From Haloarcula rubra (GTDB lineage Archaea > Halobacteriota > Halobacteria > Halobacteriales > Haloarculaceae), in assembly GCF_019599465.1 (NCBI RefSeq), contig NZ_RKLR01000002.1:372001-436000 (forward strand): a stretch of DNA of 64,000 nt, read 5' to 3'. The stretch's first letter is position 1, and each line of letters begins with the position of its first letter. This document shows, piece by piece, positions 9,325 through 17,988 of this stretch. The notes below the pieces were generated by a model, which saw nothing but the letters and a program-made list of their open reading frames with translations, searched no databases and was not told the origin of the DNA. A program made the position numbers and the translations under genes.

Positions 9325-10805
9325 CGGTCCGTGACCGGGTGACCGCCCTCGGCGAGCGACTGGGCGGCCTGTTCAAAGGACAGGAGGACCTGAACCTCAC
9401 CAGCGGCCCCATCGGCAAGCCCCTGCTGTTCCTCTCCTTTCCCATCGTCGTCACGAACCTCCTGCAGGTGGCGTACAACCTCGCGGACACGTTCTGGCTG
9501 GGGCAGTACTCCACGACGGCGCTGGCGGCCATCTCCTTCGCGTTCCCGATGATATTCCTGCTCATCTCGCTGGGGATGGGCCTCTCGGTGGCCGGGAGCG
9601 TCCTCGTCGCCCAGCACACCGGCGCTGAGGAACCCGAGGAAGCCGAGTACGCCGCCTCGCAGACGCTCACCTTCGCCGTCGGTGCCTCCGTCGTCCTCGG
9701 TGCCGTCGGCTTCTTCTTCGTCGAGGACTTCCTCTCGTTGCTCGGGGCCTCACAGCAGGTCTTGCCGGGTGCGACCGGCTACCTGCAGGTCGTCTCGCTG
9801 GGCCTCTCGACGATGTTCGGCTTCTTCGTGTTCATCTCGCTGATGCGGGGGGCCGGCGACACCGTCACCCCGATGCTCGTGATGTTCGGCACCGTCGTCC
9901 TCAACATCGTACTGGACCCCTTCCTCATCTTCGGGGTCTGGCTGTTCCCGGAACTGGGCGTCGTCGGGGCGGCCGTCGCCACCGTCTTCTCTCGTGGACT
10001 CGCGTTCGCCGTCGGCGTCGCCATCATGCTCCGCGGGAACCGCGGCATCCGCGTCAACCCCCGCGACATGGTGCCCGACCTCTCCTACCTCCGCAAACTG
10101 CTGGAACTCGGTATCCCGGCCTCCGTCGAGGGGACCGGACGGGCGCTGTCGGTCAACGCCATGCTGTTCATCGTCGGGACGTTCTCGGTCACCGTCGTCG
10201 CCGCCTTCGGCGTCGGCATCCGCGTGTTCTCGCTCGTGTTCATGCCCGCCATCGCGATGGACCGCGGCGTCGAGACGATGACCGGCCAGAACCTCGGCGC
10301 CGAGCGACCCGACCGCGCCGCGAAGGCCAACCACTTCGCCGCGAAGTTCTCCTTCGTCGTCCTCACGGCGCTCGGGGCGGTCACCATCTTCGCCGCGCCC
10401 ACGGTGGTCAGCGTGTTCAGCGACGACCCGGACGTGGTCCGTATCGGCGCGGAGTTCCTCCAGTGGGTCGCGCCCACGTTCGGCTTCATCGGCATCGTCC
10501 GCTCGTACTCCGGCGGGTTCCGCGGGTCGGGGAAGACGCTCACTTCGGCGGCGCTCGCGGTGACGATGCTCGGCGTCATCCGCCTGCCCGTCGCGTGGGT
10601 CGCCTCCCGACCGGTGGCGGTGCCGGCGTGGCTCGGCCCGACGGTGGTCGACCTCTTCGCGTTCTCGCTGGCCGAGCGGGGCATCTGGCTGGCCTTCGGC
10701 GTCTCGAACGTGCTGGCGGCCGGCATCGCCGTCGCGTGGTTCCTCCGCGGGACGTGGCGCGAGGCCGACCCACGGACCGAGGGTGCCGCTATCGCCGACG
10801 ACTGA
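9321..10805 (+). CDS. MATE family efflux transporter, TetR-linked
   Basis: 494-residue exporter with twelve hydrophobic helices. The start of the MATE fold is LTSGPIGKPLLFLSFPIVVT (about 28-47), then LQVAYNLADTFWLGQYS, GMGLSVAGSVLVAQHTGA, and the second half opening LLELGIPASVEGTGRALSVN. The GTG at 9321 is preferred because it overlaps the upstream stop; the frame runs further upstream through the TetR gene without protein-like sequence. Gene order implies expression is controlled by the preceding TetR. It differs clearly from the MATE gene at 3064. Confidence 0.93.
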   Translation: MTVRDRVTALGERLGGLFKGQEDLNLTSGPIGKPLLFLSFPIVVTNLLQVAYNLADTFWLGQYSTTALAAISFAFPMIFLLISLGMGLSVAGSVLVAQHTGAEEPEEAEYAASQTLTFAVGASVVLGAVGFFFVEDFLSLLGASQQVLPGATGYLQVVSLGLSTMFGFFVFISLMRGAGDTVTPMLVMFGTVVLNIVLDPFLIFGVWLFPELGVVGAAVATVFSRGLAFAVGVAIMLRGNRGIRVNPRDMVPDLSYLRKLLELGIPASVEGTGRALSVNAMLFIVGTFSVTVVAAFGVGIRVFSLVFMPAIAMDRGVETMTGQNLGAERPDRAAKANHFAAKFSFVVLTALGAVTIFAAPTVVSVFSDDPDVVRIGAEFLQWVAPTFGFIGIVRSYSGGFRGSGKTLTSAALAVTMLGVIRLPVAWVASRPVAVPAWLGPTVVDLFAFSLAERGIWLAFGVSNVLAAGIAVAWFLRGTWREADPRTEGAAIADD

Positions 10806-10870
10806 CGCGTCCGGCCGTGTGACGGCCGTCTGACGTACGTTGATGGGGGTGTACCGACAACCGCGTACCA

Positions 10871-12256
10871 ATGAGTACCGGCGCGCAGTCGGGGGCGGGG
10901 GACGGCGAGCGACTGCTCGCGGTGTTCGGTCGCCCCCTGTTCGCGGCGCTCGACGGCGACGCCCCGCGCGAGGCCGCCTGCGCGCTCTGTCTGCTCGCCG
11001 ACGCCGACGAGTCGCTCTCGCGGCCGCTCGCGACGCGGCTCCTCGACCACCTCGCGGACGCCGACGACCGCCGCCCCTTCCTCCGGACGCTGGCGACGCT
11101 CGCCGCGGACCACGGCGACGCGGTCGAGACGGCGCTGGCCGACGCCGGTGCGACCCGTCGCCTTCGGACCGCCGTCGAGGCGACCGAGGGCTGGTCGTTC
11201 GCCCAGCGGGCCGACGGCGGCAGCGTCACCGAGGCGGTTCGGCAGGTCGTCGAGACCGACGACACGCGGGACCCCGGACCGGGCGTCGCACAGCGCGGGG
11301 GCACCGACGACGGTCCGGCCGCCGACCCGGACCGCGCGGCCGAACGGGAACACCGCGGGGACCCGGCGGCCGTGGACCGACGCGACCGACTGGCCCGCGC
11401 CGAACAGTCCCGCGCGTTCCGGGCCATCAGCCTGTTCGGCGAGTTCGACGACCTCACCGTCGTCGAACCCGAGCAGGCGGTCCGGTACGGCTCCGTCCTG
11501 CGGACGCGCGCGACCCTCGACGGCGAGGAGCGCGGCGTCGCCCTGCGTCTGTTCGACCTGCCCGACGAGGCCGACGCCCGCACCGAGTTCGCGGCCAGCG
11601 TCGCCGAGTCGCTGGCTCGCTGGGACGGCGTCGCCGACCACGACGGACTGGTGACCGTCCACGACTGGGGCGACCACCCGCGGCCGTGGGTGGCGACGCC
11701 GTACCTCGACGGGTCGCTGGCCGACCGTGGCCGCCCGAGCGCGGAACGCGCGCTCCGCGAGATAGCGCACCTCGCCGGTGCGCTCGCGACCTGCCACCGC
11801 AACGGCCTCGTCCACGGTGGTATCGACCCCGAGGCCGTCGTCTACCCCACGTCGTCGCTGGAGGGGTTGCCGGCCCCGCGGCTGGACAACGTCGGCCTGA
11901 TGGACGCCGTGCGCGCCCACTTCGAGCCGTCGTCGTACCTCGACCCCCGCTACGCCGCCCCGGAGTACTTCTCGCGGGAGTACGGGAGCATCGACGCCGC
12001 CACGGACGTCTACGCGCTGGGGACGGTGTGTTACCGCCTGCTGACCGGTCACCCGCCGTTCGCGGGTGACTACGACGAGATTCGCCGCGGCGTCCTCGAG
12101 GAGCGACCGCCGGCCCCGACCGAGGTGAACCCGCGACTCCCGGACGCCGTCGACGACGTCGTCGCGAAGGCGACGGCGAAGGACAAACTCACACGCTACG
12201 AGACGGCCGCGGCGGTGCGCCGCGACTGCTGGCGGCTCGTACAGACACTCGGCTGA
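10871..12256 (+). CDS. Protein-kinase-fold protein, predicted pseudokinase
   Basis: 461 residues: an N-terminal alpha-helical region of HEAT-like character (about 15-110), a polar linker, then a Ser/Thr-kinase fold (about 190-455). The fold is recognisable from VALRLFDLP (beta-3), HRNGLVHGGIDPEAVVYP, LDNVG, YAAPEYF and DVYALGTVCYRLLTGHPPF. Key catalytic residues are replaced: the beta-3 Lys is R226, the HRD Asp is G317 (H315-G-G), and DFG reads D339-N-V-G342. The APE motif (363-365) and the alpha-F Asp are kept. Haloarchaeal databases usually call such proteins Ser/Thr kinases; I predict little or no phosphotransfer and a scaffold or nucleotide-sensing role. Probably monocistronic. Confidence 0.8.
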   Translation: MSTGAQSGAGDGERLLAVFGRPLFAALDGDAPREAACALCLLADADESLSRPLATRLLDHLADADDRRPFLRTLATLAADHGDAVETALADAGATRRLRTAVEATEGWSFAQRADGGSVTEAVRQVVETDDTRDPGPGVAQRGGTDDGPAADPDRAAEREHRGDPAAVDRRDRLARAEQSRAFRAISLFGEFDDLTVVEPEQAVRYGSVLRTRATLDGEERGVALRLFDLPDEADARTEFAASVAESLARWDGVADHDGLVTVHDWGDHPRPWVATPYLDGSLADRGRPSAERALREIAHLAGALATCHRNGLVHGGIDPEAVVYPTSSLEGLPAPRLDNVGLMDAVRAHFEPSSYLDPRYAAPEYFSREYGSIDAATDVYALGTVCYRLLTGHPPFAGDYDEIRRGVLEERPPAPTEVNPRLPDAVDDVVAKATAKDKLTRYETAAAVRRDCWRLVQTLG

Positions 12257-12261
12257 GTCGC

Positions 12262-12795
12262 CTACCGCTGGGCTCGCTCGAAGCGCTCGTCGACGAGGTA
12301 CACCGCTCCGTCACGCACCGTCACCGAGACGCTGTCGAGTGCGTCGCCGGCACACGGGCCCGCGGTACAGATACCCTCGTCGCGCTCGAACCGCGCCCCG
12401 TGCTTGTGACACACTAGCTGGTCGCCCGAGACGATAGCACCCGTGCCCGTGTCAAGCGGCACTTCGGGGCGATGTGGACAGGAGTTCCGCCACGCGACGA
12501 CGGCGTCGCCCGAGCGGTGGAGGATGCAGTCGACGCTCCGCCGCCCGTCGACGGCCCGGAACCGGAGCGTGCTATCGCGCGGGACCGCGTCCAAATCGAC
12601 GATGCGCCGTGGCTCGTCGTCGTCGGCCGCGTCGGTCGTCCCGGCTTCGCGCTCCGCCCGGTCGTCTGTGTCGGACGTGCCGAACTCGAACTGTACGGTC
12701 GCGTCGCCGGCCTCGACCTCGCCGGTCCCGTCGCGGACCTCGACGACCTCGGCGTCGTCGTCGTGTTCGACGGTCACCCGCACGTCGTCGGTCAT
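12262..12795 (-). CDS. Rieske [2Fe-2S] protein
   Basis: 177 residues with an acidic N-terminal region (1-60) and a C-terminal Rieske domain. The cluster ligands are evident: C106-P-H108 and C129-H-K-H132, with the usual proline-rich and GDQLVCHKHGA surroundings. No transmembrane helix or Tat signal is seen, so it is a soluble ferredoxin-type Rieske protein rather than a bc1-complex subunit. It converges with the pseudokinase gene 5 nt away. Electron partner unknown. Confidence 0.88.
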   Translation of the reverse strand: MTDDVRVTVEHDDDAEVVEVRDGTGEVEAGDATVQFEFGTSDTDDRAEREAGTTDAADDDEPRRIVDLDAVPRDSTLRFRAVDGRRSVDCILHRSGDAVVAWRNSCPHRPEVPLDTGTGAIVSGDQLVCHKHGARFERDEGICTAGPCAGDALDSVSVTVRDGAVYLVDERFERAQR

Positions 12796-12879
12796 GTCCG
12801 GCCCGTCGGAGCGTGTCGGGGATAACCGTGTCGGGAACGGTCCGCAACTGAGTTACCGCCGACGGTGTAACCCACCCAC

Positions 12880-13089
12880 ATGGACTCCGAGAACGTCACC
12901 GTCGACGTCGAAGTCGAAGTGGAGATAGACACCGAGGAACTGGAAGCCGAAGTCGAGGACGCCACCGAGTTCGAGGCGGCACTCGACGCCGACGGCGTGG
13001 AGATCGAACTGGAAGCCGAAGTCGAGTTCGAGGGCGACGAGACGGACGAGGCGGACGAAGAGATGGACGAGGACGACGAAGCGGAGTAA
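12880..13089 (+). CDS. Very acidic 69-residue protein with internal duplication
   Basis: Small protein composed largely of Glu, Asp, Val and Ala and almost devoid of basic residues (no Lys or Arg). A 21-bp sequence is repeated exactly at 12937-12957 and 13006-13026, in frame and 69 bp apart, coding for ELEAEVE each time, so the gene looks like a tandem duplication of about 23 residues. Alternating Val/Glu could form beta strands. A start at ATG 12880 is the only sensible one. Function unknown; it could be a real acidic microprotein or a fast-evolving ORF. Confidence 0.6.
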   Translation: MDSENVTVDVEVEVEIDTEELEAEVEDATEFEAALDADGVEIELEAEVEFEGDETDEADEEMDEDDEAE

Positions 13090-13098
13090 CTCGGCCGC

Positions 13099-14049
13099 TC
13101 ACAGGACGAGACCCGACTGCAACGCCGCGACCAGTAGCGTCACGGTCAGGACGCTCGCGAGCGTCGTCACCAGCACCGTCGCGCTGGTGAACTCGCCGGA
13201 GGCGACGCCGTCCCCGTCGCGGCTGAACGCGCCGACGAGGATGAGCGACGTGACGCTGGTCGGTGTCGCCAGCAGGAGGACGACGACGCGGGCGACGGTC
13301 GGGTTCGCGAAGCCGACCAGCAGGACGACGCCGGTGCCGACGACGGGGGCGAGCAGGAGTCGCAGGCCGCTCGCCGTCCCGACCGGGCGGAGCGTGTCGG
13401 TCCCGTCGACGTTCGAGAGCTGGATACCGAGGATGAGCAACATCACGGGGATGGAGGCGTTCCCGAGCAGTTCCAGCGTCGCCATCAGCGTCGACGACTC
13501 GGGCGGGACGACGCCCAGCCAGCGGACCGCCAGCGCGACGACGACGGCGTACACCAGCGGGACGCCGAACACCCGGCGCATGTCCGACAGCGGGTTGCTC
13601 TCGCTCCCCCGTGCGGCGACGTAGATGCCGAGCGTGTACAGCATGACGCCCTGTAACGCCGTCACCAGCACCGCCACGCTCCGCCCCGTCGCGCCGAACG
13701 CGAAGTCCGCGAGCGGGATGCCGTAGTTACCCGTGTTCGGGAAGACGGTGACGAGGACGAACGCCCCCAACAGCGGTTCGGTGTGGCCCGAGAGGCGGCC
13801 GACGAGTTCGGCGACGACCAGCATCGCCGCGGTGAACCCGAGGACGGCGACGACCACCTGTACGATGGTTCCACCGGACAGTTCGGAGGTGGTCAGACTG
13901 TGGACCACGAGCGCCGGCGCGAGGACGTACACCGTGACCGTGGTGAGCGCGTCTGCCTCGACGCCCTCGTAGCGGCCCAGCAGGAAGCCGACGGCCGCGA
14001 CGCCGACGACCGGGAGGATAGCGGACGCGAAGATGCCCAGCAGTGACAC
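13099..14049 (-). CDS. AEC (auxin efflux carrier) family transporter
   Basis: Ten-helix secondary transporter of the AEC/bile-arsenite-riboflavin superfamily, 316 residues. It opens SLLGIFASAILPVVGVAAVGFLLGRY and carries the family's crossover GNYGIPLADFAFG in the first half and LLLATPTSVTSLILVGAF in the second. The GTG at 14049 fits the family N-terminus; the longer frame adds non-conserved basic residues. It lies 54 nt downstream of a small zinc-finger gene on the same strand. Substrate unknown (likely an organic anion). Confidence 0.9.
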   Translation of the reverse strand: MSLLGIFASAILPVVGVAAVGFLLGRYEGVEADALTTVTVYVLAPALVVHSLTTSELSGGTIVQVVVAVLGFTAAMLVVAELVGRLSGHTEPLLGAFVLVTVFPNTGNYGIPLADFAFGATGRSVAVLVTALQGVMLYTLGIYVAARGSESNPLSDMRRVFGVPLVYAVVVALAVRWLGVVPPESSTLMATLELLGNASIPVMLLILGIQLSNVDGTDTLRPVGTASGLRLLLAPVVGTGVVLLVGFANPTVARVVVLLLATPTSVTSLILVGAFSRDGDGVASGEFTSATVLVTTLASVLTVTLLVAALQSGLVL

Positions 14050-14103
14050 GCTTCCACTCTCGGAGCGACGCCAAGAACCCTTTCGACTTCGCGCCGCCAC
14101 CCC

Positions 14104-14256
14104 TCAGCAGAGTTCGTACCGTGCTATCTCCCGCGACCCACACTGCCGACAGGCGTCGAGTCGCTGGTCCATCGTCACCCCGCAGATGCGACACTCGTAC
14201 AGGATACAGGACTGTGCACCGTGCAACGCTCGTTTGACCCACTTCACCACCGACAT
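14104..14256 (-). CDS. Small zinc-finger protein (50 aa)
   Basis: 50-residue protein MSVVKWVKRALHGAQSCILY followed by ECRICGVTMDQ and ACRQCGSREIARYEL. Two CxxCG knuckles give a four-cysteine zinc site, typical of the many haloarchaeal CPxCG-type microproteins. The ATG at 14256 is chosen since the upstream extension is unlike the family. Same strand as the AEC gene and may share its transcript. Function unknown; RNA, DNA or protein contacts are possible. Confidence 0.75.
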   Translation of the reverse strand: MSVVKWVKRALHGAQSCILYECRICGVTMDQRLDACRQCGSREIARYELC

Positions 14257-14586
14257 CGTGTTTCGCTCCGTCCCTCGGCGACTGTTGACCCGACCATGGC
14301 GGAGCCAACCAGCCCGGACAAAAAACTGTATGTACCGGTCGCTCACCGTTGCTGGCCAGCTATAGATATTTTATTACTAACTGATAGTTGACTATAGTTC
14401 TGTTAGCTGTTTTTCTATTATATCTGTATTCTGAGTACGTACGACGTAGCTGCTGACAACGCGTCGATGCGTCAGGTCTAGTCACCATCTCGACACACGA
14501 GACTACCGTGTGGCGCTGTGTCGCGTCCCGTCACACTGCCGTTCGCCGGCCGAACAGTGATGTTCCTCGCCGGACTCACTGGTGGC
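14257..14586. other. 330-nt gene-free region with an AT-rich patch
   Basis: Divergent promoter region between the zinc-finger gene and the thiolase. About 14361-14440 is strikingly AT-rich for this genome and contains an imperfect dyad AACTGATAG-4 nt-CTATAGTT (14379-14399). I see no RNA gene or conserved ORF in it. Confidence 0.6.
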
Positions 14587-15765
14587 ATGCAGGAAGCCTA
14601 CGTCGTCGACGCGGTCCGGACGCCCTTCGGCGCGCGCGAGGGGTCGTTCCGTGATACGCACCCACAGGACCTCGCGGCCGAACCGCTCGCGGCGCTCGAA
14701 GCCCGCAACGGCTTCGACGGACCTGCTATCGAGGACGTCGTCTACGGCTGTGTCGTCCCCGTCGGCGAACAGGGGCTGAACGTCGGGCGCATCGCGCCGA
14801 TGGTCGCCGGGTGGGGCGACTCCGTTCCCGGCGTCCAACTCAACCGAATGTGTGGCTCCGGTCAGCAGGCGGTGACCTTCGCCGCCGGGCAGGTCCGCGG
14901 CCGGATGGCGGATCTGCTGGTCGCCGGCGGCGTCGAACACATGACTCGCGTCCCGATGGGTAGCGACACGCCGGGCGAGGGTCACAGCTACGCCGACCCG
15001 GGCGGCGTGACGGATACCTACTTCGAGCACTTCGACGAACTGACCACACAGGGCGAGGGGGCGGAACGAATCGCCGAGCAGTGGCGGTTCTCGCGGACGG
15101 AACTCGACGAACTCGCCGTCGACTCCCAGCGCCGGTGGGGCGAGGCCGTCGCCGAGGACAGATACGCCGAACAGGTCGTCCCCGTCGAGACGACGCTCGA
15201 CGGCGAGGCAATCGAAGTCACGGAGGACGAACACCCCCGCCCCGGGACGGACGTCGAGACGCTCGCGGGCCTGCCGCTGGCCTTCCGCGAGGAAGGCGAG
15301 GGCGTCGTCCACCCCGGCAACGCGTCGGGCATCGTCGACGGTGCCGCCGCGACGTTGGTCGCCTCGGGCGCGGCCTGCGAGTCGTACGGCTGGGACCCGC
15401 TCGCCCGCGTCGTCGACAGCGTCGTCGTCGGCGTCGACCCGACGACGATGCTCACCGGGCCGATTCCGGCCACCGAGCAGCTACTCGCTCGCAACGACCT
15501 CGCTATCGACGACGTCGACCGCTTCGAAGTCAACGAGGCCTTCGCCCCCGTCGTCGCGGCGTGGCTCGAAGAGACGGGCGCCGACTGGTCGAAGACGAAC
15601 GTCTGGGGCGGCGCCATCGCTCACGGCCATCCGCTGGGGGCGACGGGAGCCGCACTACTGGGGAAACTGCCGTACCAACTGGCCGACTGTGACGGCCGCT
15701 ACGGCCTGTGTACGATGTGTATCGGCTTTGGACAGGGTATCGCGACGCTCGTCGAGCGAGTCTGA
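14587..15765 (+). CDS. Acetyl-CoA C-acyltransferase (thiolase)
   Basis: 392-residue thiolase catalysing condensation or thiolytic cleavage of acyl-CoA, cytoplasmic. The three catalytic regions are present: nucleophile C89 in NRMCGSGQQA, H348 in GGAIAHGHPLGATGAA, and C378 in CTMCIGFGQG. NEAFAP precedes the second block as usual. The ATG at 14587 gives MQEAYVVDAVRTPFGAREGS, the canonical thiolase start; the frame extends upstream without family similarity. Acetoacetyl-CoA synthesis for isoprenoids or PHA versus beta-oxidation cannot be decided; no partner genes adjoin. Confidence 0.95.
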   Translation: MQEAYVVDAVRTPFGAREGSFRDTHPQDLAAEPLAALEARNGFDGPAIEDVVYGCVVPVGEQGLNVGRIAPMVAGWGDSVPGVQLNRMCGSGQQAVTFAAGQVRGRMADLLVAGGVEHMTRVPMGSDTPGEGHSYADPGGVTDTYFEHFDELTTQGEGAERIAEQWRFSRTELDELAVDSQRRWGEAVAEDRYAEQVVPVETTLDGEAIEVTEDEHPRPGTDVETLAGLPLAFREEGEGVVHPGNASGIVDGAAATLVASGAACESYGWDPLARVVDSVVVGVDPTTMLTGPIPATEQLLARNDLAIDDVDRFEVNEAFAPVVAAWLEETGADWSKTNVWGGAIAHGHPLGATGAALLGKLPYQLADCDGRYGLCTMCIGFGQGIATLVERV

Positions 15766-15894
15766 CGGCGCGGTCCGTGGCGGGTCGCCGTCCGACGAGC
15801 CACCGGCTACGGCGTCGCGGAGAGATGAGAGAAGATTCGGTTCGCGAACGGTGCGTTAGACGGAGTGGGTGGTGTGAGTGGCCTTAGGCCGACT

Positions 15895-17592
15895 TCACAT
15901 CATGCCGCCCATGCCGCCGCCCATGCCGCCCATGCCGCCGCCCATACCGCCGGGGGCGCCACCGGGGCCGCCGGGCCCGCCTTCCTCGTCGTCGTCGTCG
16001 CCCTGGCCACCCTTGAGGTCGCCAGCGGCGATGACGTCGTCGATGCGCAGGATCATCACGGCCGCCTCGGTGGCGGACTCGATGGCCTGGGTCTTGACGC
16101 GGAGCGGTTCGACGACACCGTCTTCCTCCATGTCGACGACTTCGCCGGAGTAGGCGTCGAGGCCGGAGGTGACGGCACCGCCGTCGTGCTTGCTGCGGAG
16201 GTCCACGAGCGAGTCGATGGGGTCGTGACCCGCGTTCTCGGCGAGGGTGCGCGGGATGACGTCGATGGCGTCGGCGAACGCCTCGACGGCGAGCTGTTCG
16301 CGCCCACCGACGGAGTCGGCGTAGTCACGCAGACCCAGCGCGAGCTGCGTCTCGGGGGCACCGCCGCCGGGCAGGACCTTGCCGTCCTCCAGCGTGGCGG
16401 CGACGACGCCGAGCGAGTCCTCGATGGCGCGCTCGACTTCGTCGACGACGTGTTCGGTGCCGCCGCGGAGGATCATCGTGACCGCTTTGGCGTCCTCGAC
16501 GTCCTCGACGAAGATGCGCTCGTCGCCGGCGATGTCCTTCTGGGCGACGGAGCCGGCGAAGCCGAGGTCGTCGGCCTCGATGTCGTCGATGTTCGAGACG
16601 ATGCGGGCGCCCGTCGAGCGCGAGAGGGCCTCGATGTCGGACTTCTTCGCGCGTCGGACCGCGAGGATGCCCTCCTGAGCGAGGTAGTGCTGGGCCATGT
16701 CGTCGATGCCCTTCTGGCAGAAGACGACGTCGGCGCCGGCTTCTTTCAGCTTGTCGACCATCTCCTTGAGCTGTTTCTCTTCCTGGTCGAGGAACTGCTG
16801 GAGCTGGTCGGGGTCGGTGACGTTGACCTCGGTGTCCAGTTCCGTCTCGGGGACCTCGATGGCCGTATCGAGGAGCGCGACGTCGGCGTCCTCGACGGCG
16901 AAGGGCATGTTGTCGTGGACGCGCTCCTTGTCGACGATGACGCCTTCGACGAGTTCGGACTCGTCGGTGGAGCCACCCACGACCGTCTCGATCTGGATGT
17001 TGTCGGTGTCGACCGTGCCGTCGTCGTCGGCGACGGACTGGACCGCGCGGACGACGAGTTCGGCGAGGACGTCCTTCGAGGACTCGGCGCCCTTGCCGGT
17101 CATCGCGGTGCCGGCGACCTTCTCGAGAGTCTCGGTGTCGTCGGCCTCGACGTCGATGGCGTTCTCTTCGAGAATCTCTTTGGCCTTCTCGGCGGCCTGA
17201 CGGTACCCCTGAGCCAGGATGGTGGCGTGGATGTCCTGGTCGAGGAGTTCCTCGGCCTTCGACAGCAGTTCACCGGCGATGACGACGGCCGTCGTCGTGC
17301 CGTCCCCGACCTCGTCCTCCTGGGTCTGGGCGACTTCGACGATCATGTTGGCCGCCGGGTGCTCGATGTCCATCTCGTCTAAGATGGTGACGCCGTCGTT
17401 CGTGACGACGACCGACCCGGAGTTGTCGACGAGCATCTTGTCCATGCCCTTCGGACCGAGTGTGGTCCGAACGGCCTCCGCCACGGCCGTCCCGGCCGTG
17501 ATGTTCATGGACTGTGCGTCCTTCCCGGAGGTTCGCTGGGACTCCTCGGAGAGTACGATCATGGGCTGATTGCCCATCTGCTGTTGAGCCAT
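15895..17592 (-). CDS. ths: Thermosome (group II chaperonin) subunit
   Basis: ATP-driven protein-folding chaperonin of the CCT/thermosome type, 565 residues, forming a double ring in the cytoplasm. Motifs: [34 protein letters not shown], nucleotide loop [29 protein letters not shown], and the C-terminal [16 protein letters not shown] near 415. The last 30 residues are Gly-Gly-Met repeats, the flexible tail seen in haloarchaeal subunits and group II relatives. A strong TATA box sits 27-34 nt upstream, giving a nearly leaderless mRNA. Which of the two or three haloarchaeal paralogues this is cannot be fixed by eye. Confidence 0.97.
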   Translation of the reverse strand: MAQQQMGNQPMIVLSEESQRTSGKDAQSMNITAGTAVAEAVRTTLGPKGMDKMLVDNSGSVVVTNDGVTILDEMDIEHPAANMIVEVAQTQEDEVGDGTTTAVVIAGELLSKAEELLDQDIHATILAQGYRQAAEKAKEILEENAIDVEADDTETLEKVAGTAMTGKGAESSKDVLAELVVRAVQSVADDDGTVDTDNIQIETVVGGSTDESELVEGVIVDKERVHDNMPFAVEDADVALLDTAIEVPETELDTEVNVTDPDQLQQFLDQEEKQLKEMVDKLKEAGADVVFCQKGIDDMAQHYLAQEGILAVRRAKKSDIEALSRSTGARIVSNIDDIEADDLGFAGSVAQKDIAGDERIFVEDVEDAKAVTMILRGGTEHVVDEVERAIEDSLGVVAATLEDGKVLPGGGAPETQLALGLRDYADSVGGREQLAVEAFADAIDVIPRTLAENAGHDPIDSLVDLRSKHDGGAVTSGLDAYSGEVVDMEEDGVVEPLRVKTQAIESATEAAVMILRIDDVIAAGDLKGGQGDDDDEEGGPGGPGGAPGGMGGGMGGMGGGMGGMM

Positions 17593-17618
17593 AGTCAGAC
17601 GATGATTGAATGTGATTC

Positions 17619-17626
17619 TATATAAA
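17619..17626 (-). promoter_or_regulatory. TATA box of the thermosome gene
   Basis: TTTATATA on the minus strand, 27-34 nt before the start codon, preceded by a purine-rich BRE-like stretch. It is among the clearest core promoters in the window and implies transcription starting within about 10 nt of the ATG. Confidence 0.7.
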
Positions 17627-17784
17627 GCTTGTTGTGGCGGACGATGTATCGCCGTACTGTCTCCCGCTCTCGCCGGTGTGGCACTGTCTACCGTGCCGTG
17701 TTTAAATAGCCTCTCAGGGCCGTTTCGGGGGGTAAGCGTGAACTATCCATAGTATTTGTTAGGTGTTCACACGAACTGGGACAC

Positions 17785-17790
17785 GGAGGG
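17785..17790 (+). promoter_or_regulatory. Shine-Dalgarno sequence before the 53-aa zinc-ribbon gene
   Basis: GGAGGG, 7 nt before the ATG at 17798. A TATA-like TTTAAATA lies at 17701-17708, so the transcript would carry a 5' leader of roughly 60 nt. An SD-led leader is the minority situation in haloarchaea and fixes the start codon here. Confidence 0.6.
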
Positions 17791-17797
17791 AAGAGAC

Positions 17798-17959
17798 ATG
17801 GGCGTCCTCGACAACATCACCGACCTGTTCGCATCGGATTCGGTCGACAAGTACCGCTGTGACGACTGCGACGCGGTGTTCGAAGTCGAAGGTGGGACCC
17901 GGGACCCGCACTGTGAGTCCTGCGGGTCGGCGGCGGTGACGTTCATCAACCGCGTCTGA
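17798..17959 (+). CDS. Small zinc-ribbon protein (53 aa)
   Basis: MGVLDNITDLFASDSVDKYR, then CDDCDAVFEVEGG and HCESCGSAAV. Two CxxC pairs form a rubredoxin/zinc-ribbon knuckle. The ATG at 17798 has a good Shine-Dalgarno sequence, so the longer frame from 17756 is not used. Related microproteins are widespread in haloarchaea; the function is not known. It is divergent from the thermosome gene. Confidence 0.78.
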   Translation: MGVLDNITDLFASDSVDKYRCDDCDAVFEVEGGTRDPHCESCGSAAVTFINRV

Positions 17960-17988
17960 GCGGGTCGCGACGAGGCCGTCGGCGCTTC

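Noticed and set aside
12896-13102. Arg/Pro-rich minus-strand frame opposite the acidic mini-gene
   Set aside because: Composition is the antisense of Glu/Asp codons; no haloarchaeal soluble protein would be so basic.
15895-15985. Regular short repeats that look like a repeat array
   Set aside because: They encode the Gly-Gly-Met tail of the thermosome subunit; unit length is 9-12 bp with no spacers, so not CRISPR.
15865-17382. Long plus-strand frame (505 codons) opposite the thermosome gene; comparable long frames oppose glnA, DUF460, rio1 and alaS
   Set aside because: Very GC-rich coding DNA leaves few stops in the antisense frames. The translations are low-complexity Val/Asp/Gly/Arg-rich, without domains, while the opposite strand encodes recognised proteins.
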